Source: Euryarchaeota archaeon UBA561 (GTDB lineage Archaea > Thermoplasmatota > Poseidoniia > Poseidoniales > Poseidoniaceae). From it: 20,401 nucleotides of DNA. The first letter of the stretch is position 1. Each line of letters starts with the position of its first letter. This document shows, piece by piece, positions 6,151 to 12,790 of the stretch. The translations under genes and the position numbers were made by a program. The notes below the pieces were generated by a model. It made no database searches. It had not been told where the DNA came from and saw nothing but the letters and a program-made list of their open reading frames with translations. The stretch is from NCBI GenBank assembly GCA_002502295.1, contig DANX01000025.1, positions 1 to 20,401 on the forward strand, in the 5' to 3' direction.

Positions 6151-8924
6151 TCGCTCTCACCTCGAGCCTTTGCTGCCGTGCGTTTCAGGAACGGGGCGTA
6201 GAGGGCGGGTAAAATCAACAAACTCGAAAGCAAGGCGAGCGTAATGGCAACCACAAAGGCTTGACCAAAGAGGCGAAGTGGCAAGAGGGCAGAGAGATTG
6301 AGCACAGCAAAACCACCTGCCGTGGTCAGCGCTGCGCCAGCCATGGCTCGTCCGGTTGTGGCAGTGGATTTCGCTACCCATTCCGCAGGCATTCCAAACG
6401 GATTGTGTTCGGCTTCTTCTTCCAGTCTCGTGGTGAAATGGACAGCGTAGTCCACACCAAGACCCAGCGACAATGCCCCGATGGTTACGGTTTGGGAGTT
6501 GATGTTGTAGCCGGTGTAGCCCATCAGTCCATACACCCATACCACCACCATCATGAGGGGGATCCACGAAACGACGCCTCGCTGCAGGCCTTCCTTGAGG
6601 TCGTTTTCGTTGCGTACGGTGTGGATGCCCACCAACATGAACAGAATGACGAAGGCGACGATGCCGGTGGATTGCACCGATGCACTGGCCACGTCCGAGG
6701 TGGTTTGGGCGTTGATGAGGGCGCGTCCACTCAATCGGAGGGTAAAGGCTTCACCTGCCTCGTCGGAAAGGTCCTCAAGGGTTGATTCAATGCTTTCAGC
6801 AAGCTCAACGGTGGCGCTCCAACCAAGCGTGTCGGCTTGGAAGGACAGCAGCGTCTGCTCGCCGTCTCGAGCAAGGAGGCTTTTTGTCGTCTCAATGCCG
6901 GTTTCATTTTCAAGCGACCAACTTCGGAGATCGTCGTACCCGCTTGATTCTCCTGCTTCAGCAGCCAACATAAACGCGTCCAGAACCGGATCTTGAAGCC
7001 GTGCTTGGTCAAACACATCCCATATACCGTTTGGGACGCCGTTCACATCGTCCCGTGCGCTCATCGCCTCTGATGCAGAGGTCCATGCGGCTCGGCCATT
7101 CTCGCTGATGACGTCTCCGTCAATGACCACGTAAAGAGGAGAGCGGCTGGTGCCAAATTCATCGCTGATGAGGAGGAAATCCTGCACAACGGGAATCGAG
7201 TCGTCAAGTTGGTCACGTTGTTCAAACGCTACCTCCAATTGCTGGAATCCAGCCACCATGGGGGCGAGAAGGATGAGGGCGATGAGCCCAACCTTGAGGG
7301 GCTGTTGGGAAAGTTTCCCTAAGTTTTGGCTGAGCGGCCCAACCGTGACTTTGCTGGCCCGTTCAAGTGGGAGTTTTTTGGTTGGCAAGATGAGCATCAA
7401 CGCCGGGAGTGCGGAGATGCTGAGCAAATAGATGAGGAACAATCCGATGGCGATGACGGTACCAAAGACCTGTAAGAAAGCCAACGAAGAAAGCCTAAAG
7501 GAAAGGAAGCCGACAATGTCCGTGGTGATGGCGATCATCAAGGCGATCGACGTCAGCACCGTTCCCTGCCGAATCGCTCGTTGGCGGGATTCTTTGTCAA
7601 AATCCCTGAGCGTGACGCGACCAGCAGGATTTCGGTTGTCTTCCTCCTTGAGTTCTTCTCGAATCCGCAGAACAACGTGCAACCCATAATCCACGCCGAT
7701 GGCCAGCAACAGAACCGGGATAGAATTCATGGCGGCGTTGAAGGTCATGTCGACGCCAGCAAATTGGAGCCAGCCCGACAAACCGTAGGTGCCGGCAATG
7801 GCCAACACCGTCAGCACAAGCACGTAGGCTGTTTCTCGAACGCTCCTAAAGTTAAACCAAAGGATGACACCGAGCAGCAGCATGGCTGCGCTGGTGAGCA
7901 TGCCGATTTCTTTGCCGATGGTGGCATTGGAATTCTCTGCGAACTGGGCGAAGGAAAACGTTCGAACATCGCTGTCGTTGGTGGTTTGGACGATATCCGC
8001 TTCCATTGCCTCAGCCCATGCTGTTAGGTCGGCCTGGACGTCACCCAGAATCTCGTATCCGTAGTCCAGAGGTTCGCTTGAGACGACGAGCGTTACCATG
8101 ACTGGCCCTGCTGACAACCATGGTTCGCCCGCGTCCTCGCTTGGCAAGCAGGAGAGGATTGCGGCTCTGAAATCGATGGATTGCAGTCCAATCAATGGTC
8201 CAAGTTGGCCTTGAAGTGGGCCAGTGACGGCAAGAATCTGGCCGATTTGCGCCGAGGTTTTGTTCACCGTTGCGCTCGAAAGATGGGCCATTAACCGTCC
8301 CAAGTCCGCACTGAGGTCTTCACCTGTGTCCATGCGGGCAAGCCAAGCGGCTGGTTCACCAGCGTCCCAATCGAGCAAGCGTTGAGGCGTGACCGGCTCC
8401 ACGGTTGGAACCAACAAGGCGGCCTGTGAGAGGTTGGACAAGGCAGCTGAGAGGTTGGCATCATCGTTGGCGAGCAGAACTTCTACTGATGCAGCGTGCG
8501 CGAGGTCCAACCACGCTGATGCCGTGGCCTTGTCTTGCAACATCATCCACTGCATGGCCTGTCCTGCGGGCCCGTTGTTGGCTTGGGTGCCAAACAGCGG
8601 GTAGTGGTAAGGTGCGAAGTTCTCATCGGCCAGCATGGTGGCTTCGATGGCGGCGAGGCGGTGCCATGTTTCTGCCTCGTAGAGATCTTCCGATTCGATC
8701 TCGTTGAGCACACGAATGAAATCGATGTTTGCTCGGTATTCTTGCTCAACCTCGTTCAGCAAGTCCACGCTTGGGTCATCTGGGAAAAAACCATCTTCGC
8801 TGTTGTCAAAGTTGAGGTGCATGGCTCCTGCAGAGAGCAAAACCATGGCGAGAATAACCACCGAGAATGCTTGCTTGGGGCGGTCAACACTCCAATCGGT
8901 TAATGCCATGAAAGGATTTCGCAT
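6147..8924 (-). CDS. MMPL/RND-superfamily transporter (HAE3-type)
   Basis: The 925-aa product has the two-fold RND layout. The first helix (about residues 19-36) is followed by a large extracytoplasmic loop (about 37-340), a bundle of five helices (about 342-510) with GVDYGLHVV at 410-418, a helix near 545-560, a second large loop (about 560-745), and a second bundle with GVDYAVHFTTR from 823 and a final LPALYAP. GVDY-x-[LV]-H in the fourth helix of each half is the MMPL/HAE3 signature. Relatives export or shuttle hydrophobic molecules such as lipids, hopanoids or other isoprenoids using the ion gradient; the substrate here is unknown. The ATG at 8924 is preferred: the longer frame starts with TTG, and a TTATAA lies about 25 nt upstream of 8924. 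The five-helix protein gene is fused to its end by an ATGA overlap. Confidence 0.85.
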   Translation of the reverse strand: MRNPFMALTDWSVDRPKQAFSVVILAMVLLSAGAMHLNFDNSEDGFFPDDPSVDLLNEVEQEYRANIDFIRVLNEIESEDLYEAETWHRLAAIEATMLADENFAPYHYPLFGTQANNGPAGQAMQWMMLQDKATASAWLDLAHAASVEVLLANDDANLSAALSNLSQAALLVPTVEPVTPQRLLDWDAGEPAAWLARMDTGEDLSADLGRLMAHLSSATVNKTSAQIGQILAVTGPLQGQLGPLIGLQSIDFRAAILSCLPSEDAGEPWLSAGPVMVTLVVSSEPLDYGYEILGDVQADLTAWAEAMEADIVQTTNDSDVRTFSFAQFAENSNATIGKEIGMLTSAAMLLLGVILWFNFRSVRETAYVLVLTVLAIAGTYGLSGWLQFAGVDMTFNAAMNSIPVLLLAIGVDYGLHVVLRIREELKEEDNRNPAGRVTLRDFDKESRQRAIRQGTVLTSIALMIAITTDIVGFLSFRLSSLAFLQVFGTVIAIGLFLIYLLSISALPALMLILPTKKLPLERASKVTVGPLSQNLGKLSQQPLKVGLIALILLAPMVAGFQQLEVAFEQRDQLDDSIPVVQDFLLISDEFGTSRSPLYVVIDGDVISENGRAAWTSASEAMSARDDVNGVPNGIWDVFDQARLQDPVLDAFMLAAEAGESSGYDDLRSWSLENETGIETTKSLLARDGEQTLLSFQADTLGWSATVELAESIESTLEDLSDEAGEAFTLRLSGRALINAQTTSDVASASVQSTGIVAFVILFMLVGIHTVRNENDLKEGLQRGVVSWIPLMMVVVWVYGLMGYTGYNINSQTVTIGALSLGLGVDYAVHFTTRLEEEAEHNPFGMPAEWVAKSTATTGRAMAGAALTTAGGFAVLNLSALLPLRLFGQAFVVAITLALLSSLLILPALYAPFLKRTAAKARGESE

Positions 8925-8946
8925 GATTTTTGCACATTGTTTTGCC

Positions 8947-8952
8947 TTATAA
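8947..8952 (-). promoter_or_regulatory. TATA element for the MMPL operon
   Basis: TTATAA, centred about 25.5 nt before the ATG at 8924, with no ribosome binding site between. This fits a leaderless mRNA and decides between the ATG at 8924 and the TTG at 8972. Confidence 0.55.
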
Positions 8953-8971
8953 CCGTCCGTTTTGATTTCCA

Positions 8972-8982
8972 ATGCAGTGCAT
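8972..8982. promoter_or_regulatory. Short palindrome between divergent promoters
   Basis: ATGCA-G-TGCAT lies between the TATA elements of the MMPL gene (8947-8952) and of the cyclotransferase gene (9007-9011), about 20-25 nt upstream of each. It may be a shared regulator site; the dyad is seen, the role is inferred. Confidence 0.3.
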
Positions 8983-8997
8983 CCAATTCACCGCTGC

Positions 8998-9020
8998 CCC
9001 TCATTGATATACCCTCATTG
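8998..9020 (+). promoter_or_regulatory. TATA element framed by two identical 9-mers
   Basis: CCCTCATTG occurs at 8998-9006 and again at 9012-9020, and the 5 bases between are ATATA (9007-9011). ATATA is centred 24 nt before the ATG at 9033, and no ribosome binding site precedes that ATG, so the mRNA is probably leaderless. The paired 9-mers could be binding sites for a regulator that overlaps the TATA-binding factors. Confidence 0.5.
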
Positions 9021-9032
9021 CCATTGCTGATT

Positions 9033-9902
9033 ATGGAAGATGATGTACTCTATTTTGGCTATGGTTCAAATCTGAACGATGGCGACTGGGCGGCTTGGTG
9101 TCAAGCGCAGAAAGCGGACCCCGTCTCCAGGAAAGGCGTTGGTACTGCATGGTTGCTCGATCATTCGTTGAGGTTTCACTACCATTCCACTGGCCGAAAG
9201 GGTGGAGCCGCGGACGTCGTGAAGGACGCAAGGGGAACGGCTGTCCCCGGAGCTGTGTTCAGCTTGTCGAAGGATGGATGGAATCTGATGGATAAAAAGG
9301 AAGGCCACCCTCATCACTACAAACGGGTATCCGTCACGGTTGTAACCGAAGACGGCTGCGTTGCTGACGCCATCACCTACACGGTGGTGCCGAAGAAACG
9401 CCAAACCGTCTTGGTCCCACCAACACGTCGTTATGCACAATTGATAAGCGATGGTTTAGGTGATAGAAATTTACCAATTGAACATTTGAATTTAGCAATA
9501 CAGAACATTGAATCAAAATCAAGGCTGCAGCACGTCTTCGTCTACGGTACGTTGATGCGAGGTGAATCTCGATGGCCGCAGTTGGAGCCCTGGTCCAGCA
9601 GCCCGGTTCAGCAGGGCAAGATCTCCGGGAGATTGTACAATTTGGGAAGTTTTCCTGGCTTGCGTTTGGACGAACATGGAACGGTCCATGGGGAGGTGCA
9701 TCGCTGCGAAGACATTGAACAGGCGCTTGAGATTCTCGATCGGGTTGAGGGTCACAACGCCGGTTCCCTTCGGGAAGGGTTGTACGTCAGGGTACCTGTC
9801 TCCGTACGGACCTCAGAAGGAACGGTATGGGCTTGGACCTACGTCATCAACGAGGCTCCGCACCCATCAACGCGGTTGCAGGATGGGCGCTGGATTTCTT
9901 GA
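9033..9902 (+). CDS. Tandem gamma-glutamylcyclotransferase-like protein (two fused domains)
   Basis: The 289-aa product holds two domains of the GGCT/AIG2 superfamily. Domain 1 (about 5-160) has FGYGSNLN at 8-15 and DKKEG at 87-91, where E90 matches the catalytic glutamate. Domain 2 (about 165-285) has VFVYGTLMRG at 168-177 and LDRVEG at 235-240, with E239 in the same role. Family members release 5-oxoproline from gamma-glutamyl compounds or from gamma-glutamylamines; the substrate here cannot be told. The start at 9033 fits the family N-terminus and the TATA element 24 nt upstream. The DNA coding residues about 135-163, just at the domain boundary, is clearly richer in A/T than the rest. The gene is divergent from the MMPL operon and converges with the biotin carrier gene, with only 3 nt between the stop codons. 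Confidence 0.8.
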   Translation: MEDDVLYFGYGSNLNDGDWAAWCQAQKADPVSRKGVGTAWLLDHSLRFHYHSTGRKGGAADVVKDARGTAVPGAVFSLSKDGWNLMDKKEGHPHHYKRVSVTVVTEDGCVADAITYTVVPKKRQTVLVPPTRRYAQLISDGLGDRNLPIEHLNLAIQNIESKSRLQHVFVYGTLMRGESRWPQLEPWSSSPVQQGKISGRLYNLGSFPGLRLDEHGTVHGEVHRCEDIEQALEILDRVEGHNAGSLREGLYVRVPVSVRTSEGTVWAWTYVINEAPHPSTRLQDGRWIS

Positions 9903-9905
9903 GGG

Positions 9906-10364
9906 TCATTCAAGGTCCAACAGTGTGGCTCCTTGGGCGACCTGATCTCCGGCGTTGAAGTGGATGTTGGTCACGATGCCGTCGGTTGAGGCCACGATTC
10001 GATGTTCCATTTTCATGGCTTCCAAAACCATGAGCGGCGCTCCGGCCTCAACGGCATCGCCTTCCCGAACAAGGACCTCCAGGACCTTACCGGGCATAGG
10101 GGCGACAAGCCCTCCTTCATCTTCGGCACCGGAGGAACCCGGCTCAATCCGTTCCCACTTGTAGGTCCGACCGTTCAAGTGAACCCACCACACATCACCG
10201 ACCTTGGCGGTGTGGGCCAGGCATGTTCGACCGTCTCGCAGGGTGATGTGCACCCGTCCACGGTTGTGTTGCCGTAGTTCGTGCCCCTCCAGAACGAAGG
10301 CGTCGCCGGTTTTGGTGAGCGTGACCTCAATCGGTCCGTCCTTGGAGGCAAAGGTGTGCTGCAT
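9906..10364 (-). CDS. Biotin carboxyl carrier subunit of methylcrotonyl-CoA carboxylase (separate C-terminal part of the alpha subunit)
   Basis: The 152-aa product ends with a biotinyl domain (about 84-152): VAPMPGKV, then EAMKME, in which K118, 34 residues from the end, is the biotinylated lysine. The N-terminal 75 residues (CLAHTAKVGDVWWVHLNGRTYKW-type strands) resemble the BT linker domain that joins biotin carboxylase and carrier in the alpha subunit of methylcrotonyl- and propionyl-CoA carboxylases. The biotin carries CO2 from the biotin carboxylase to the carboxyltransferase. The ATG at 10364 shares one base with the TGA of the biotin carboxylase gene (TGATG) and is preceded by GGAGG with 8-nt spacing, so it is a real separate translation start and not a frameshift artefact. 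It is the last gene of the operon. Confidence 0.85.
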   Translation of the reverse strand: MQHTFASKDGPIEVTLTKTGDAFVLEGHELRQHNRGRVHITLRDGRTCLAHTAKVGDVWWVHLNGRTYKWERIEPGSSGAEDEGGLVAPMPGKVLEVLVREGDAVEAGAPLMVLEAMKMEHRIVASTDGIVTNIHFNAGDQVAQGATLLDLE

Positions 10365-11860
10365 CAAGGGAACCTCCGTTGCAAGGTGGAGAACGGGCTG
10401 ACAGGCCCACCGTTTGACGATTCTGCCGTCCCGGTTGTCCGTTGGCGATGCAGGCCGAGCGTTTCAGCACTGGCCGCCGTCAACAAAGCTGCTTCTTCAA
10501 GCATTGGCACCGTCGGTGGGTTCCAACCGTTCGGCCATAGTTCGTCAATTGTCGTGGTGGTGGTTAAACCGTCGACCACAGGTGCAGCATCGCACAAGTC
10601 CCGAAGGAATTCGATGTTGGTGGTTGTCCCTAGCACAACGAATTCGTCAAGGGCTCGCCGCATCTTTTGAAGCGCTTCATGGCGCGAGGGTGCCCAAACG
10701 ATGAGTTTTGCCAACATCGGGTCGTAATTTGGGGTGACATCATCGCCTTCCCGAACGCCTGTATCGAGGCGGATGCCGGGTCCTTCTGGCGGCCGGAACA
10801 CAGCCAAAGGGCCGATGGAAGGGAGAAAACCGTTGGCAGCGTCTTCGGCATAGAGTCGCACTTCAATGGCGTGACCTCGAATCATCAGGGGGCCGCATGA
10901 CATTGGTTCGCCGTTGGCGATTCGCAATTGTTCTCGAACGATGTCAACTCCGGTGACCAATTCCGTGACCGGATGCTCAACCTGGATTCGAGTGTTCATC
11001 TCTAGGAAAAAGAACTCGCCAGAAGGAGCGAGGAGGAATTCAACGGTTCCTGCTCCGACGTAATTGACCGCCTCGGCTGCCGCCACGGCCGCTTGCCCCA
11101 TTGCTTCTCGAAGTGCTTGGCTCATCGTTGGTCCTGGGGCTTCTTCGAAGACTTTCTGATGCCTTCGTTGAACGCTGCATTCTCGCTCTCCGAGGTGAAC
11201 GGTTCGACCGTGTTTGTCAGCCAGAACTTGGATTTCAATGTGCTTTGAACCAGAGAGAAGGCGTTCAATGTAGATGCGCCCATCGCCAAAAGCAGCCACT
11301 GCTTCCCGGCGAGCACCGGTGGCTGCTTGGTCAAATTCGTCCGGGCCGTGCACCGCCCTCATGCCCTTGCCGCCACCTCCGCTTGATGCTTTGAGCAAAA
11401 GGGGATAGCCCACCCGGGTGGAGGCGTCTCGAAGGGCGACAAGGGCCTTTGCTTCGTCGACTTCCTCGACTTCCTCCCCGGGTATGACCGGAACCCCGGC
11501 GGCTCTCATCGTCTGCCTCGCCGTCATTTTGTCTCCCATCTTTTTGATGGCAAGAGCGGACGGTCCGATCCAAATCAATCCGGCTGATTCAACGGCGGTT
11601 GCAAAATCGGCTCGTTCGCTGAGGAAGCCAAAACCGGGGTGGATGGCTGTTGCGCCGGTCGTTTTCGCTGCTTGGATGATTTGTTGCTGATCGAGGTAGG
11701 TTTCAGCGATGGTGTCTCCGTTGAGGACGATGACTTCATTCGCCATTTCGGTGAACAGGCTGCCAACATCGTTGGAGGCGCAAATCGCTACCGTCGGATG
11801 TCCGGCTTCGCGGCAAGCACGCAGAATGCGGCAAGCAATTTCACCGCGATTCGCCACCAA
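10364..11860 (-). CDS. Biotin carboxylase subunit of methylcrotonyl-CoA carboxylase
   Basis: ATP-grasp biotin carboxylase that carboxylates the biotin on the carrier protein. From the N-terminus, in 498-aa numbering, it shows VANRGEIACRIL (2-13), HPGFGFLSE (74-82), the glycine-rich ATP loop SSGGGGKGM (159-167), ECSVQRRHQKVFEEAPGP (227-244) and EMNTRIQVEHPVTE (287-300). The C-terminus ends in SPFSTLQRRFP, the place where fused alpha subunits continue into the BT domain (SPFSS..). No ATG lies near the expected start. TTG at 11860 is the nearest conventional start codon but is 16 nt from the GGAGG at 11877-11881; ATC at 11869 is 7 nt from it and would restore the family's first strand (xKVLVANRGE). 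The true start may thus be 11869. The gene directly follows the hydratase gene and overlaps the carrier gene by one base. It could also serve other short acyl-CoA substrates. Confidence 0.85.
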   Translation of the reverse strand: MVANRGEIACRILRACREAGHPTVAICASNDVGSLFTEMANEVIVLNGDTIAETYLDQQQIIQAAKTTGATAIHPGFGFLSERADFATAVESAGLIWIGPSALAIKKMGDKMTARQTMRAAGVPVIPGEEVEEVDEAKALVALRDASTRVGYPLLLKASSGGGGKGMRAVHGPDEFDQAATGARREAVAAFGDGRIYIERLLSGSKHIEIQVLADKHGRTVHLGERECSVQRRHQKVFEEAPGPTMSQALREAMGQAAVAAAEAVNYVGAGTVEFLLAPSGEFFFLEMNTRIQVEHPVTELVTGVDIVREQLRIANGEPMSCGPLMIRGHAIEVRLYAEDAANGFLPSIGPLAVFRPPEGPGIRLDTGVREGDDVTPNYDPMLAKLIVWAPSRHEALQKMRRALDEFVVLGTTTNIEFLRDLCDAAPVVDGLTTTTTIDELWPNGWNPPTVPMLEEAALLTAASAETLGLHRQRTTGTAESSNGGPVSPFSTLQRRFP

Positions 11861-11876
11861 GACCTTGATTTCAATC

Positions 11877-11881
11877 CCTCC
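11877..11881 (-). promoter_or_regulatory. Ribosome binding site of the biotin carboxylase gene
   Basis: GGAGG on the minus strand, directly after the TGA of the hydratase gene. Its distance to ATC (11869) is 7 nt and to TTG (11860) 16 nt, so it favours a non-standard ATC start. Confidence 0.5.
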
Positions 11882-12748
11882 TCATTCGTCGCTCTCGGGT
11901 TTCCAATTTGGGGCTCGCTTCTCAAGGAACGATGACAACCCTTCCTGTCCTTCTTTCGAGCCTCGCATGCGGCTGGTGAAATCCAACGTCCAATTTCGCA
12001 ATGCTTCATCCGACCCGGTCCAACGGTCAAAACCGACGGCGAGTTCTTTTGAGAGGCTGACCGCAGACGGACCCGTTGTCATGACCTCAGCCACGATGGC
12101 GTCAACCGCTCCTTCCAAATCATCTTTCGATTCAACGATGGCTTCGATAAATCCGATGCGGAGTGCTTCCTCACTCTCCACTCGGCTCGCCTGCATCGCT
12201 AGTCGACGGAACGTGGCCGAGCCGAGCCGCCGGTAAACATAGGGGCCGATGACGGCTGGAAGGATGCCGAGTTTTCCTTCTGAGAGGGCCAGGCGGACGT
12301 TGGCGGTCGCTGCAACATAGTCAAGGCACGAAACGAGGCCGGCGCCGCCGCCCAAGGCCACGCCTTGGACAGCTCCAACGGTGAAGCACGGGTGAGACCA
12401 AAGCCCGTTGAAAAGGCGATCCAACCGTTCTGAATCAGCCCTGTTTTCCTCCGGTGTGTTTGCTCCAGCATCACGCATCATGTTGATGTCTGCACCGGCG
12501 CAGAAGTGTTTTCCTTCTCCCCGCAGCACCAGGGTTCGCAAATACGGTTGGCCGTTCGGGTCATGCAGTGCATCGCGCCGTCCAGCACTGCGTTCTGCCG
12601 TCCATTCGAGCAGCATGGTCAACTCCTGAATCATGTCCACGTTCATGGCGTTGAATTTGTCGGGTCGAGTGAGCGTCAAATTGGCTTGTGCGCCTTCAAT
12701 GGTCAAGGAGACCATCGTGGTGGCGGGGGGTGCATCCATGGTTTTCAT
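11882..12748 (-). CDS. Probable methylglutaconyl-CoA hydratase (crotonase family)
   Basis: The 288-aa product is a crotonase-fold enzyme. HFCAGADINMM (81-91) gives the first part of the oxyanion hole and GVALGGGAGL (129-138) the second. LALSEGKLGILPAVIGPYV (153-171) contains the PAVI-x-P-[FY]-V pattern seen in methylglutaconyl-CoA hydratases of the leucine pathway (LiuC type). It should add water to 3-methylglutaconyl-CoA to give 3-hydroxy-3-methylglutaryl-CoA. Its place between the two parts of methylcrotonyl-CoA carboxylase supports this over a plain enoyl-CoA hydratase. The ATG at 12748 has GGAG 8 nt upstream; a second ATG at 12739 is possible. The 42-nt A/T-rich spacer before it may hold an internal promoter. 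Confidence 0.8.
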   Translation of the reverse strand: MKTMDAPPATTMVSLTIEGAQANLTLTRPDKFNAMNVDMIQELTMLLEWTAERSAGRRDALHDPNGQPYLRTLVLRGEGKHFCAGADINMMRDAGANTPEENRADSERLDRLFNGLWSHPCFTVGAVQGVALGGGAGLVSCLDYVAATANVRLALSEGKLGILPAVIGPYVYRRLGSATFRRLAMQASRVESEEALRIGFIEAIVESKDDLEGAVDAIVAEVMTTGPSAVSLSKELAVGFDRWTGSDEALRNWTLDFTSRMRGSKEGQEGLSSFLEKRAPNWKPESDE

Positions 12749-12790
12749 TTCTATTTCTCCAATTGAAAAATCAAATTTTTAATTCAAAAA
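12749..12790 (-). promoter_or_regulatory. A/T-rich 42-nt spacer in the carboxylase operon
   Basis: The spacer is almost all A and T, unlike the surrounding coding DNA. It has AAAAAT (12766-12771) opposite ATTTTT (12775-12780), AAAAATCA repeated 20 nt apart (12766 and 12786), and the ribosome binding site GGAG (12757-12760, minus strand). A TATA-like stretch (12773-12784) lies about 30 nt before the ATG at 12748. The T runs could instead cause partial termination after the carboxyltransferase gene. Neither use can be decided from sequence. Confidence 0.35.

Noticed and set aside
8925..8972. Longer MMPL start at a TTG
   Set aside because: ATG at 8924 has a TATA element at the right distance, and the extension would translate the promoter.
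8937..9032. Longer N-terminus of the cyclotransferase-like protein
   Set aside because: It would read through the divergent promoter; the family N-terminus and the TATA spacing both point to 9033.
10360..10380. A frameshift splitting one biotin carboxylase/carrier gene
   Set aside because: GGAGG with 8-nt spacing and a one-base TGATG overlap look like a natural start, and both proteins end and begin at a domain linker. An assembly error cannot be fully excluded without relatives.
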